A stretch of 64,000 bases of DNA from Yinghuangia seranimata (GTDB lineage: Bacteria > Actinomycetota > Actinomycetes > Streptomycetales > Streptomycetaceae), in the NCBI RefSeq assembly GCF_029953285.1, contig NZ_JASAOI010000034.1:56981-120980 (forward strand). Reading direction: 5' to 3'. A model generated the notes under the pieces. The model ran no database searches and was not told the DNA's origin. It was given only the letters and a program-made list of their open reading frames with translations. The position numbers were made by a program, and so were the translations under genes. Shown here one piece after another: positions 47,856 to 60,664 of this stretch. The stretch's first letter is position 1, and every line of letters begins with the position of its first letter.

Positions 47856-49777
47856 CAGTCCGATCCTTCTTCCTCGGCCGGCAGCTCCGCGTCGGTCAGG
47901 TACTTCTTGAGCTCGTCGCGGTCGAACAGCGCGAGCAGGTCGGCGCGCATCGGCTCGGGGCTGCGCCGTACCAGGTCGATGTGCCCGTCGTCGGCCGCGA
48001 GCGCGCAGGCCAGCACGACCTTGCGCCAGTCCGCGGACATGCCCGGGTGGTCCTCGCGGGTGTGCCCGCCGCGGCTCTCCTCGCGCTCCAGCGCGGCCTT
48101 GGCGATGCACTCCGACACGAGCAGCATGTTCCGCAGGTCCAACGCCAGGTGCCAGCCCGGGTTGTACTGCCGGTGCCCCTCCACGCCGGCCTTCGCGGCC
48201 CGCGCCTTCAGCTCCTCCAGGCGGGTCAGCGCCTCGGCCATCTCGCCCTCGCGGCGGATGATGCCGACCAGGTCGTTCATGGTCTGCTGGAGCTCCTGGT
48301 GCACCGAGTACGGGTTCTCCGCGCCCTCGTTCGCGAACGGCGCCACGGCCTCGGCGGCCGCCTCGTCGATCTGGCCCTGGTCCACGTCGCGCCGCGCGTC
48401 GCCGAGTTCGGTGACGTACTCGGCCGCGTACAGGCCCGCGCGGCGGCCGAACACGAGAAGGTCCGAGAGCGAGTTGCCGCCGAGCCGGTTGCTGCCGTGC
48501 ATGCCGCCCGCGACCTCGCCCGCCGCGTACAGGCCGAGCACGCCGGGCGTCGCGGCGGTGTCCGGGTCGACCTCGATGCCGCCCATCACGTAGTGGCAGG
48601 TCGGGCCGACCTCCATGGGCTCGGCGGTGATGTCGACGTCCGCCAGCTCCTTGAACTGGTGGTGCATGGACGGCAGTTTGCGGCGGATCACGTCCGCCGG
48701 GAGACGGGAGGAAACGTCGAGGTACACGCCGCCGTGCGGCGTGCCGCGGCCCTCCTTCACCTCCGCGTTGATCGCGCGCGCGACCTCGTCACGCGGCAGC
48801 AGCTCGGGCGGGCGCCGGTTGTTGTCCGGGTCGGTGTACCAGCGGTCGCCCTCCTCCTCGGACTTGGCGTACTTCTCCTTGAAGACGTCCGGGATGTAGT
48901 CGAACATGAACCGCTTGCCCTCGGAGTTGCGCAGCACCCCGCCGTCGCCGCGCACCGACTCGGTGACGAGGATGCCCTTCACACTCGGCGGCCAGACCAT
49001 GCCCGTCGGGTGGAACTGCACGAACTCCATGTTGATCAGAGACGCGCCGGCCAGCAGCGCCAGCGCCTGCCCGTCGCCCGTGTACTCCCACGAGTTCGAC
49101 GTCACCTTGAACGACTTGCCGATGCCGCCGGTCGCCAGCACCACCGCCGGCGCCTCGAACACCACGAAGCGGCCCGACTCGCGCCAGTAGCCGAACGCGC
49201 CGGTGATGCGCGCCCCGTCCTCGCTGCCCGAGTCCGGCACGGTCAGCAGGCGCGTCACCGTCGCCTCCTGGAACACCTTCAGCCGCGCCTCGGGGTCCCC
49301 GAACTCCTGCTCGTCCTCCTGCTGCAGCGCCACGATCTTCTGCTGCAGGGTGCGGATCAGCTCGAGCCCCGTGCGGTCGCCGACGTGCGCCAGCCGCGGG
49401 TACTCGTGCCCGCCGAAGTTGCGCTGGCTGATCCGCCCGTCACCGGTGCGGTCGAACAGCGCGCCCCACGTCTCCAGCTCCCACACCCGGTCGGGGGCCT
49501 CCTGCGCGTGCAGCTCGGCCATCCGCCAGTAGTTGAGGAACTTGCCGCCGCGCATGGTGTCGCGGAAGTGCACCTGCCAGTTGTCGTTGCTGTTCACGTT
49601 GCCCATGGAGGCGGCGATGCCGCCCTCCGCCATCACCGTGTGCGCCTTGCCGAACAGCGACTTGCACACCACCGCCGTGCGCATCCCCTGCGAGCGCGCC
49701 TCGATCGCCGCGCGAAGCCCGGCGCCGCCCGCCCCGATGACGACGACGTCGTAACTGTGCCGTTCTACTTCGGACAT
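47855..49777 (-). CDS. sdhA: Succinate dehydrogenase/fumarate reductase flavoprotein subunit
   Basis: A 640-residue SdhA/FrdA. The FAD-binding GAGGAGLRAAIEAR motif is at residue 15. The flavinylation His is in GKAHTVMAEGGIAAS near residue 45. Substrate-binding and active-site motifs include QFHPTGM (near 255), HYVMGGIEVD (near 395) and GLYAAGEVAGGMHGSNRLGGNS. It oxidises succinate to fumarate or the reverse. The length and divergence suggest the fumarate-reductase-like actinobacterial type rather than the mitochondrial type. It is coupled to sdhB by TGATG. Confidence 0.95.
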   Translation of the reverse strand: MSEVERHSYDVVVIGAGGAGLRAAIEARSQGMRTAVVCKSLFGKAHTVMAEGGIAASMGNVNSNDNWQVHFRDTMRGGKFLNYWRMAELHAQEAPDRVWELETWGALFDRTGDGRISQRNFGGHEYPRLAHVGDRTGLELIRTLQQKIVALQQEDEQEFGDPEARLKVFQEATVTRLLTVPDSGSEDGARITGAFGYWRESGRFVVFEAPAVVLATGGIGKSFKVTSNSWEYTGDGQALALLAGASLINMEFVQFHPTGMVWPPSVKGILVTESVRGDGGVLRNSEGKRFMFDYIPDVFKEKYAKSEEEGDRWYTDPDNNRRPPELLPRDEVARAINAEVKEGRGTPHGGVYLDVSSRLPADVIRRKLPSMHHQFKELADVDITAEPMEVGPTCHYVMGGIEVDPDTAATPGVLGLYAAGEVAGGMHGSNRLGGNSLSDLLVFGRRAGLYAAEYVTELGDARRDVDQGQIDEAAAEAVAPFANEGAENPYSVHQELQQTMNDLVGIIRREGEMAEALTRLEELKARAAKAGVEGHRQYNPGWHLALDLRNMLLVSECIAKAALEREESRGGHTREDHPGMSADWRKVVLACALAADDGHIDLVRRSPEPMRADLLALFDRDELKKYLTDAELPAEEEGSD

Positions 49778-49823
49778 GAAGCTGCGTGCCTTTCGTGGGA
49801 CTCGACCCGAGTGGGTGACGGGC

Positions 49824-50618
49824 CTAGAAGAAGCGAGGGTCGTCGAACACGCCGGACGCGACGAAGTACACGTACAGGTCGGCCAGCGCGACGCTGAACA
49901 GCGACGCCCACGCGAGCTGCATGTGGCGGGTGTTCAGGCGGCTGACCAACTGCCAGTACCGGTACCGCATCGGGTGCTTCGAGAAGTGCTTGAGGCGCCC
50001 CCCGACGATGTGCCGGCACGAGTGGCAGGACAGCGTGTACGCCCAGATCAGCAGCACGTTGGCGAGCAGCACCACGGTGCCGAGGCCCATGTGGCCCCAG
50101 GCGCCGTGCTCGTCGCGGAACGCGATGATCACGTCCCACGTGAGGATTCCGGCGACGACCACCGCGAAGTAGAGGAAGTAGCGGTGGAAGTTCTGCATGA
50201 TCAGCGGGAACTTCGTCTCGCCGCTGTATTTGCCGCGCGGTTCGGGGACGGCGCACGCCGACGGCGACGCCCAGAAGCCCCGGTAGTAGGCCTTGCGGTA
50301 GTAGTAGCAGGTGAGCCGGAATCCGAGCGGGAAGATCAGGATGATCAGCGCCGGGGAGAGCCGCCACCAGTCCCCGAAGAGCGGCGCGTTCGCGCTCATC
50401 GGCATGCTGTCGCAGTTCTCCGCGAGGCACGGCGAATAGAACGGCGAGACATACGGCTCGGCGAAGTAGTCCGCGTTCGCGAACGCCCGCCACGTCGAGT
50501 AGATGATGAACCCGGTCAGGATGGTCACGGTGACGGCCGGGGCCAACCACCAGCGGTCCGTGCGGAGATGCCGTTCCCTGATCTGCGCCCTGCCGGGCGC
50601 GGCGGTGCCGGTGGCCAT
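49824..50618 (-). CDS. sdhC: Membrane anchor subunit of succinate dehydrogenase/fumarate reductase
   Basis: A 264-residue membrane protein with about five helices (LAPAVTVTILTGFIIYSTW, LIILIFPLGFRLTCYYYR, FLYFAVVVAGILTW, GLGTVVLLANVLLIWAYTL, LAWASLFSVALADLYVYFV). Histidines in QNFHRYF and CHSCRHIVGG are possible haem ligands; the latter also has a CxxC. The order with sdhA and sdhB defines it as the quinone-reducing anchor. The N-terminus is set by the ATG at 50618 (MATGTAAPG) with GAAGGG upstream. Confidence 0.88.
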   Translation of the reverse strand: MATGTAAPGRAQIRERHLRTDRWWLAPAVTVTILTGFIIYSTWRAFANADYFAEPYVSPFYSPCLAENCDSMPMSANAPLFGDWWRLSPALIILIFPLGFRLTCYYYRKAYYRGFWASPSACAVPEPRGKYSGETKFPLIMQNFHRYFLYFAVVVAGILTWDVIIAFRDEHGAWGHMGLGTVVLLANVLLIWAYTLSCHSCRHIVGGRLKHFSKHPMRYRYWQLVSRLNTRHMQLAWASLFSVALADLYVYFVASGVFDDPRFF

Positions 50619-50682
50619 TCGTTGGTGCCCTTCTCGGCGAGGTTGTCCCGGTGTTCGCGGCGTGCGCGGCCCCGCAGCCGTG

Positions 50683-50985
50683 TCAGGGGCGCTGCGGACG
50701 CATGCCGCCCACGCCCTCGTCGTCGGCGTCGGCGAACAAGGCCGGGTCATAAGGGAGTTCGGAGATCGTTTCGAGCCCTGCGGGACCGTGCGCGGAGGGT
50801 CCGCCGCCGCGGGGCGCGTGTTCGCACAGCAACGCGAGCGAGTCGCGGAGCCGTTCGACGTCGCCGCAGACCCTGCGGACGTCCAGCGTGTTCCCCACGC
50901 TGCTGCGCACCGACCGCAGCACGCGGTCGAGTTCGTCGAGCTTGCGCTGCGCGAGCGTCAGGTCGTAGTCGACGGTCGTCGTCAT
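50683..50985 (-). CDS. Small helical protein at the head of the sdh operon
   Basis: A 100-residue soluble protein. Residues about 8-58 are strongly helical with a coiled-coil look (LAQRKLDELDRVLRSVRSSV, VERLRDSLALLCEH). The C-terminal third is Gly/Pro/Asp-rich (DPALFADADDEGVGG). It lies 64 bp upstream of the anchor subunit gene on the same strand, so it is probably co-transcribed with sdhCAB. No family was recognised. It could be an assembly or regulatory factor, but there is no direct evidence. Confidence 0.7.
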   Translation of the reverse strand: MTTTVDYDLTLAQRKLDELDRVLRSVRSSVGNTLDVRRVCGDVERLRDSLALLCEHAPRGGGPSAHGPAGLETISELPYDPALFADADDEGVGGMRPQRP

Positions 50986-51253
50986 GTCGCGCGATCACCC
51001 CCTGGTCGCCGGTCCCGCACCGTTGGGGGACCGGTTGGTCGGTGTTGCGGACGTGCCATTCGTGCGCGTCGTACGCGGGCATGCCGACGAGGGATCGCGG
51101 CCGCTCGCGGTGCGAACCTCGGAAGTGTGGCGCGATCCGTGAATGATTGGAAAGTGGTATGCCGATCTTTTTCGCGGGTGCGAGGTGTTTTCCCCCGGAG
51201 GGGGGACAGGGCCCCGAAAGCGATCGAACGTGACCGAAACTGTGCGGCTAATT
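50986..51253 (-). promoter_or_regulatory. Leader/promoter region of the sdh operon
   Basis: About 270 bp without a gene. It includes an 8-bp hairpin, CCGGTCCC (51009-51016) / GGGACCGG (51027-51034), just upstream of the small gene. A second hairpin, CCCCCGGAGGGGG, lies near 51191-51203. The stretch 51140-51180 is AT-richer. The promoter is presumed here but no -10 was assigned. Confidence 0.4.
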
Positions 51254-51292
51254 GCCGATCATGAATTTACGATCAAGGAATTCATGATCGGC
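51254..51292. terminator. AT-rich 14-bp perfect hairpin after the TPR-like gene
   Basis: Arms GCCGATCATGAATT and AATTCATGATCGGC flank an 11-nt loop, 2 bp after the stop of the gene at 51295 (minus strand). It is unusual in being only about 43% G+C in this genome. Read on the plus strand it is followed by TTT. Confidence 0.75.
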
Positions 51293-51294
51293 TT

Positions 51295-52185
51295 TCACTC
51301 GGTGTGCAGCGTGGCCGCCGGGCTGGATTCGATGCGGGCGTGGGTGGCGGCGATGCGGGGACGGCCGGGGAGGATCTTCGAGGCGTCGACGATCGCGTTG
51401 CGGGCGGACATGATGTCGCCGGCCGCGCACAGGGCCAGGGAGAGGGTGCACAGGGCGTCGGCGCGGGAGGCCGGCGGCCCCTTCTTCTCCTCGCGGACGG
51501 CCCGCTGGGCGGCGCGGACGGCGCGGGTGGTGTCGCCCTGGAGGACGAGCAGCAGCGGGTGGCTCTCCTGCTCCTCGTCGAACTTGAGCATCATGCCGGA
51601 CGGGTGCAGGTAATACTGCGTCGGCGCGGCCAGCGCCCGCTGGGCCGCCTCGAGGTTGCCGGCGAGCGGGACGGAGCCCATCACGAGGGCCTGGGCCATG
51701 ACCTCGCCGAAGAGGCCGCGCGCGACGGCCTCCTCCGGGTGGCCGGCCGGGAGCCGGTCCATGATGTCGCGGGCCAGCTCGACGGCACGGGCGTCGTCGG
51801 CCTGGGACTCGGCGGCCAGCACGCGCGCGTAGGTGCGGTAGGGGTCCCCGTCGGGGCCGTCGGGCATCAGCTCGGCCAGCTGCGCGACGCCGGCCACGTC
51901 GCCCGCGCGGTACGCCTCCTGGACCCGCTCGTAGAGCATGCGCGCCCGCGCGGTCTGCTCGCTCTCCTGCGGGGGCGGGGGAGCGGTCTCGGGCGAGCTC
52001 CAGTCGGGCTGCTGCCAGCCGCGCGGGTCGCGGGCGCCCCACGGGTCGGCTCCCGGGCCGCCCTGCGGGCCCGTCCCGCGCTGGTCCGCGCCGAAGGCGC
52101 CGCCCGGGCCGTGGGGGTCCTGGCCGCCGTCGCCGCGCCGGGACTGCCAGCGCCGCCGCATCCGCTCGCTGAAGGAATCGCTCAC
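51295..52185 (-). CDS. TPR-like helical repeat protein with Gly/Pro-rich N-terminus
   Basis: A 296-residue cytoplasmic protein. The first ~75 residues are Gly, Gln and Pro-rich (GADQRGTGPQGGPGADPWG). The rest is all helical with TPR-like pairs (ARARMLYERVQEAYRAGDVA, DARAVELARDIMDRLPAGH, TRAVRAAQRAVREEKKG, ADALCTLSLALCAAGDIMSA). It probably mediates protein-protein contacts; no partner is known. The GTG at 52185 has a CAGAAT box 6 nt upstream (leaderless pattern). It is divergent from typA. Confidence 0.8.
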   Translation of the reverse strand: MSDSFSERMRRRWQSRRGDGGQDPHGPGGAFGADQRGTGPQGGPGADPWGARDPRGWQQPDWSSPETAPPPPQESEQTARARMLYERVQEAYRAGDVAGVAQLAELMPDGPDGDPYRTYARVLAAESQADDARAVELARDIMDRLPAGHPEEAVARGLFGEVMAQALVMGSVPLAGNLEAAQRALAAPTQYYLHPSGMMLKFDEEQESHPLLLVLQGDTTRAVRAAQRAVREEKKGPPASRADALCTLSLALCAAGDIMSARNAIVDASKILPGRPRIAATHARIESSPAATLHTE

Positions 52186-52272
52186 TGTTCGATTCTGCCT
52201 TCTCCGGGCGGTCCGCCGTGCCGTGGGCGGCCGCCGAGGGGCTCCGATCCGGCCTGATTGTGCAGCGCCCCG

Positions 52273-52278
52273 TACCAT
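52273..52278 (+). promoter_or_regulatory. typA -10 box TACCAT
   Basis: TACCAT lies 112 bp before the typA ATG, implying a leader of about 105 nt. An in-frame ATG within the box is not used in this reading. Confidence 0.4.
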
Positions 52279-52390
52279 GGAGGTGCCGCGGCGGACTGGC
52301 CCGGCTTGCATCCCGGCATATCCGGCGGAACCGGACTTTGACGTGCCGGCCGGATGCGACGTCCCGAGCCCAACGGAAGCGCATACCCGC

Positions 52391-54256
<1,866 letters not shown>

Positions 54257-54273
54257 CGCCACGGCGTCCAACC

Positions 54274-54333
54274 GGTAGATCCACGGATCTACCGTCTCAA
54301 TCGATGGCCCACGGTCCCGGACCGTGGGCCATC
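54274..54333. terminator. Two consecutive hairpins after typA
   Basis: First hairpin: GGTAGATCC-AC-GGATCTACC (54274-54293). Second: 15-bp arms GATGGCCCACGGTCC and GGACCGTGGGCCATC with a 1-nt centre (54303-54333). Together they insulate typA from the peptide transporter. Confidence 0.8.
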
Positions 54334-54753
54334 GGTGCTTTCCGGGGCAATTCCCGGATTTCCGGCACAGCCCGATGAAAAGCGCAGGCGCGCGCAGAGA
54401 AGCCTTCCCTAAGTTGATCAAGAAAGGGCGCGCTGATCGAACAGGTTGAACCGTTGAGCGGGTAATACCGCCCCGCTGGTTGGGTGGTGATTCGTCCCGA
54501 TGAATCGACATTTCAACGCAATATCAGGGTCAGCCTTAACTGAAATGCAACAGTCCAACCCTGGATGTAGATCAATGGGCGTCGGATAGTTGCGCTTGCG
54601 TCCGAGACCGAATTCGTTCGACCGTCCCACGTACCACCCTCGGCCGCCGGCATGATCGTTTTCCGTCCCCTTCGGACGGATGCTCGGTCGTGCTGTCCCA
54701 ATGTGGAATCTCCCTCCCCCCTTCCTGTCCGAAGTACTTCGAGGAGGCAGACC
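54334..54753 (+). promoter_or_regulatory. Long leader/promoter region of the first peptide ABC operon
   Basis: 420 bp without a gene and lower in G+C than the coding regions. CTGGAT (54561-54566) followed after 17 nt by GGATAGTTGCGCT (54584-54596) recurs upstream of the second peptide cluster at 60832-60868. A CGTCCCC-TTC-GGACG hairpin lies near 54663-54676. A GAGGAGG ribosome site precedes the GTG. Confidence 0.55.
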
Positions 54754-56418
54754 GTGCGTGGTTCTACGCGCGTGAAAATTGGTACGGCGGTCGTCGCGAT
54801 CGCTCTCGCCGCGACGGCGTGCAGCAGCAGCGACGACGACACGAAGTCGAGCGGGTCGACGCCTGGCGCGTCGGCCGGCGGCGACGGCGGGACCGCAACA
54901 GGCGTCTACAGCTATCAGAGCGGTGAGCCCCAGAATCCGTTGCAGCCGGCGAACGCCAATGAGAACCAGGGCGGCCGCATCCTGCAGAACCTCTTCCGCG
55001 GGCTCTACACGTTCGACGCGAAGGACGGCCACCCCGTCCCGGCCATGGCCCAGTCCGTGGACACCAAGGACGCCCAGAACTACACGATCAAGATCAAGTC
55101 CGGCTGGACCTTCCACGACGGCACCCCGGTCACCGCGAAGTCCTTCGTCGACGCCTGGAACTGGGGCGCCAACGCGAAGAACAAGCAGCTCAGCGCCGAC
55201 CCGTGGTTCGCCGACATCGAGGGCTTCAAGGACGTCCACCCGGAGTCGGGCGACCCCACCGCCCAGACGATGTCGGGCCTCAAGGTCGTCGACGACACCA
55301 CCTTCACCGTCAAGCTGTACGGACCCGTGTCGAGCTTCACCTACAAGCTCGGCTACATCGCGTTCGCCCCGCTGCCCCAGGCGTTCTACTCCGACCCCGC
55401 GAAGTTCGGTGAGAACCCCGTCGGCAACGGCCCGTACCAGATGGACGGCGCCTGGGAGCACAAGGTCCACCTCAAGGTGAAGACCTTCCCGGGCTACAAG
55501 GGTGACGACAAGCCGAAGAACGGCGGCATCGACTTCAAGTTCTACACGTCGGCCGAGGCGGCCTACACCGACCTCGTCTCGAACAACCTCGACGTGATGG
55601 ACCAGGTGCCGACCACCCAGCTCGGCAAGTACAAGCAGGACCTGGGCAGCCGCGCGGTCGACCAGCCGCAGGCCTCGATCCAGATGGTCGGCTTCGCGCT
55701 GTACGACCCCGCGTGGTCGGCGCCGGGCAAGGAGAAGGTCCGCCAGGGCATCTCGCTGGCCATCGACCGCGACACCATCACCAAGACGGTGTTCAAGGGC
55801 TCGCGTTCGCCCGCCGACTCGTGGGTCTCGCCGGGCATCAACGGCTTCCTGAAGGGGACTTGCGGCGACTTCTGCAAGTTCGACAAGGACAAGGCCAAGG
55901 CGCTCGTGGCCGAGGGCGGCGGCGTGCCGAACAACAAGATCACGCTGATCTACAACGGCGACGCGAACCACAAGGAATGGGTCGACGCGACCTGCAACAG
56001 CATCCGTCAGACGCTGAACGTCGAGTGCGTGGGTGAGCCCAAGCCGACGTTCAAGGAGTCGCGCGACATCATCCAGAACAAGAAGGTCACCGGCGGCATG
56101 TTCCGCACCGGCTGGCAGGCGGACTACCCGCTGAACGGCAACTTCCTCGCGGACATCTACCGCACCGGTGCGGCGTCGAACGACTCGGGCTACAGCAACC
56201 CGAAGTTCGACGACCTGACCAAGCAGGCCGACGCCAACCCGGACCTCAGCGCCGCGGTGAAGCAGTACCAGGACGCCGAGAAGCTGCTCGCGAACGACAT
56301 GCCGCAGATCCCGCTCTGGTACTACCAGTCCACCACCGGCTACTCGACCAAGGTCAGCAACGTGACCTACGTCTGGAACGGTGACCCGGACTTCACGAAC
56401 GTGGTCGTCAAGAAGTAA
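54754..56418 (+). CDS. Oligopeptide/dipeptide ABC transporter substrate-binding lipoprotein
   Basis: A 554-residue SBP family 5 protein (OppA/DppA/BldKB type). The signal peptide with lipobox ATACSSS is near residue 23. The mature core includes NPLQPANANENQGGRILQNLF, TIKIKSGWTFHDGTPVTAKSF and NGPYQMDGAWEHKV, and ends IPLWYYQSTTGYSTKVSNV. It binds peptides outside the membrane and delivers them to the permeases encoded next. The GTG at 54754 has a strong GAGGAGG site. It is first in a five-gene operon and followed by a hairpin that may hold back the later genes. Confidence 0.93.
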   Translation: MRGSTRVKIGTAVVAIALAATACSSSDDDTKSSGSTPGASAGGDGGTATGVYSYQSGEPQNPLQPANANENQGGRILQNLFRGLYTFDAKDGHPVPAMAQSVDTKDAQNYTIKIKSGWTFHDGTPVTAKSFVDAWNWGANAKNKQLSADPWFADIEGFKDVHPESGDPTAQTMSGLKVVDDTTFTVKLYGPVSSFTYKLGYIAFAPLPQAFYSDPAKFGENPVGNGPYQMDGAWEHKVHLKVKTFPGYKGDDKPKNGGIDFKFYTSAEAAYTDLVSNNLDVMDQVPTTQLGKYKQDLGSRAVDQPQASIQMVGFALYDPAWSAPGKEKVRQGISLAIDRDTITKTVFKGSRSPADSWVSPGINGFLKGTCGDFCKFDKDKAKALVAEGGGVPNNKITLIYNGDANHKEWVDATCNSIRQTLNVECVGEPKPTFKESRDIIQNKKVTGGMFRTGWQADYPLNGNFLADIYRTGAASNDSGYSNPKFDDLTKQADANPDLSAAVKQYQDAEKLLANDMPQIPLWYYQSTTGYSTKVSNVTYVWNGDPDFTNVVVKK

Positions 56419-56448
56419 GCGGTCGGTAGGCACGTCAACAACCAGGGA

Positions 56449-56486
56449 ACCCGCGTGGGGGCAGGGCGACTTGCCCCCGCGCGGGT
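56449..56486 (+). terminator. Intra-operon hairpin between binding-protein and permease genes
   Basis: Arms ACCCGCGTGGGGGCA and TGCCCCCGCGCGGGT pair over 15 bp with one G-U and an 8-nt loop. Placed directly after the binding-protein gene, it probably gives partial termination or RNA stabilisation, so that binding protein exceeds permease. Confidence 0.65.
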
Positions 56487-56585
56487 GACCCCGCGAAAGA
56501 CACAGAGCGGCGAGGACGGCACGGGCCGGCCCATGAGGCGGACGCCCGTGCCGTCCTCAGCCGCGCCGACCGACTGGAGGTACCG

Positions 56586-57515
56586 ATGGGGCGCTACGTC
56601 GCACGACGGCTGCTCCAGATGATTCCGGTGTTCCTGGGCACCACCTTCCTCATCTACGTGATGGTGTACTCCCTGCCCGGGGACCCGATCTCCGCGCTCT
56701 ACGGCGACAAAGCGGCCGACAAGGTCTTCGTCGCCTCGAAGCGCAAGGAACTGGGGCTCGACGACCCGCTGGTCGTGCAGTACTTCAACTATCTGAAAAA
56801 CATCGTCCTGCACTGGGACTTCGGCAAGGCCTTCAACGGCCAGCCGGTGTGGAACGAGATGAAGCGCGTCTTCCCGATCAGCCTGAAGCTGGCCACCGTG
56901 GCCATCGGGTTCGAGATCGTGGTGGGCGTCGCGCTCGGCGTGCTGAGCGGCCTGCGCCGCGGCAAGTTCGCCGACCGGATCGTCCTGGTGATCACCCTGC
57001 TGATCATCTCGATCCCGATCTTCGTGCTCGGCCGCGTGATCCAGTGGACCGTCGCGATCAAGTGGGACCTGACCAAGCCGACCGTGGGCGGCGAGGCGCA
57101 CTGGGCCGACCTGATGATGCCGGGCTTCGTGCTCGGCGCACTGGCGGTCGCGTTCCTGGCACGTGTCACACGGACGAGCATCGTGGAGAACCTGCGGGCG
57201 GACTACATCCGTACCGCGACCGCGAAGGGCCTGCCGCGCAGACGGGTCATCACCGTGCACCTGCTGCGCAACTCGATGATCCCCATGGTCACGCTGATCG
57301 GCACCGACCTGGGGACGCTCATGGGCGGCGCCATCGTCACCGAGGGCATCTTCAACGTCCCCGGCGTGGGCTACACCCTGTTCCAGGCCATCAGGCTCAA
57401 GGAGGGCCCCACGGTCATCGGCATCGTGACCGTGCTGGTGCTCATCTTCCTGGCCTGCAGCCTCATCGTCGACCTGCTCTACGCGGTCCTTGACCCGAGG
57501 ATCCGGTATGCCTGA
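56586..57515 (+). CDS. dppB: Peptide ABC transporter permease (DppB/OppB type)
   Basis: A 309-residue permease with six helices. Its N-terminus MGRYVARRLLQMIPVFLGTT is the OppB/DppB hallmark, and the EAA loop is DYIRTATAKGLPRRRVITVHLLRNSM in two parts. Its extracytoplasmic loop between helices 1 and 2 is large, as in the family. It forms the pore with the next permease. The ribosome site GGAGGT lies 4 nt before the ATG. The stop overlaps the next start by 8 nt. Confidence 0.94.
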   Translation: MGRYVARRLLQMIPVFLGTTFLIYVMVYSLPGDPISALYGDKAADKVFVASKRKELGLDDPLVVQYFNYLKNIVLHWDFGKAFNGQPVWNEMKRVFPISLKLATVAIGFEIVVGVALGVLSGLRRGKFADRIVLVITLLIISIPIFVLGRVIQWTVAIKWDLTKPTVGGEAHWADLMMPGFVLGALAVAFLARVTRTSIVENLRADYIRTATAKGLPRRRVITVHLLRNSMIPMVTLIGTDLGTLMGGAIVTEGIFNVPGVGYTLFQAIRLKEGPTVIGIVTVLVLIFLACSLIVDLLYAVLDPRIRYA

Positions 57516-58536
57516 GACGACCCCCACCCCGCAGCACAACCCCGAGCACGCACCGACGCAGGTCGAGCAACGCGCCATGGACCTCGCCACCAGCGAGGCC
57601 GTCGCGATCCCGACGCAGGCGTCCTCGAGGGAGGAGGTCGTCGCCGCCGGCGACGGGCTGCTGTCCGCGGAGGAGGCGCGCAGCCTCGCGTCCGACGCGT
57701 GGCACGAACTGCGGCGGAACGCCTTCTTCGTGGTGTCCGCGATCCTCATCGTGCTGCTCATCCTCATCGCGGCGTTCCCGGGCATGTTCACCACGACGGA
57801 CCCGCGCGACGCGAACCTGAAGGACCACTACCTGGGTGCGCCGCAGTGGTCGCACTTCTTCCAGGCGGACTGGTTCGGGTACGACGGCCAGGGCCACAGC
57901 ATCTACTCACGCGTCATCTACGGCGCGAGAGCGTCGATCATCGTCGGCATCGTGACGACCGCGTTCGTCGCCGTGCTCGGCACCCTGATCGGCATGCTGG
58001 CCGGCTACTTCGGCGGCTGGATCGACGCGGTCCTGTCGCGCGTCGTCGACATCTTCTTCGCCATCCCGCTGCTGCTCGGCGCGCTGGTGATCATGCAGGC
58101 GATCAAGGACCGCAACGAGTGGACGGTGGTCCTGGCGCTCGGCGCGCTGGGCTGGACACAGATCGCGCGCATCATGCGCGGGTCGGTGATGCAGGTCAAG
58201 AACGCCGACTACGTCACCGCCGCACGGGCGTTGGGCGCGAGCACCTGGCGCATTCTGTGGAAACACATCATGCCCAACGCGATCGCCCCGGTCATCGTGG
58301 TGTCGACCATCTCGCTCGGCGTCTTCATCTCCTCGGAGGCCACGTTGTCGTTCCTCGGCATCGGCCTGCAGGAGCCGACGGTGTCGTGGGGCCTGGACAT
58401 CTCGTCGGCGGGCGACGTGCTGCGCGACGCGCCGCACGCGGTGTTCTTCCCGTCCGCGTTCCTCAGCATCACCGTGCTGAGTTTCATCATGCTCGGCGAC
58501 GCCGTCCGCGACGCCCTCGACCCGAAGCTCCGTTAG
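57508..58536 (+). CDS. dppC: Peptide ABC transporter permease (DppC/OppC type)
   Basis: A 342-residue permease. A hydrophilic N-terminus of about 65 residues precedes the first helix (FFVVSAILIVLLILIAAF). The remaining five helices and the EAA loop (DYVTAARALGASTWRILWKHIMPN) are typical of DppC/OppC. Its ATG lies within the last 8 nt of dppB (ATGCCTGA). It is part of the peptide importer encoded by this operon. Confidence 0.93.
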   Translation: MPETTPTPQHNPEHAPTQVEQRAMDLATSEAVAIPTQASSREEVVAAGDGLLSAEEARSLASDAWHELRRNAFFVVSAILIVLLILIAAFPGMFTTTDPRDANLKDHYLGAPQWSHFFQADWFGYDGQGHSIYSRVIYGARASIIVGIVTTAFVAVLGTLIGMLAGYFGGWIDAVLSRVVDIFFAIPLLLGALVIMQAIKDRNEWTVVLALGALGWTQIARIMRGSVMQVKNADYVTAARALGASTWRILWKHIMPNAIAPVIVVSTISLGVFISSEATLSFLGIGLQEPTVSWGLDISSAGDVLRDAPHAVFFPSAFLSITVLSFIMLGDAVRDALDPKLR

Positions 58537-58547
58537 GGAGGGGCGAC

Positions 58548-60600
<2,053 letters not shown>

Positions 60601-60622
60601 CGCCGCACCGCAGTGAATAACG

Positions 60623-60664
60623 CCGCCGGCCCACGGGAATCCCCGTGGGCCGGCGGTTTTTTTT
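60623..60664 (+). terminator. Canonical Rho-independent terminator with U-tract
   Basis: 15-bp arms CCGCCGGCCCACGGG and CCCGTGGGCCGGCGG flank loop AATC and are followed by eight T. It is the only hairpin noted in this window with such a long T-run. Confidence 0.95.
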
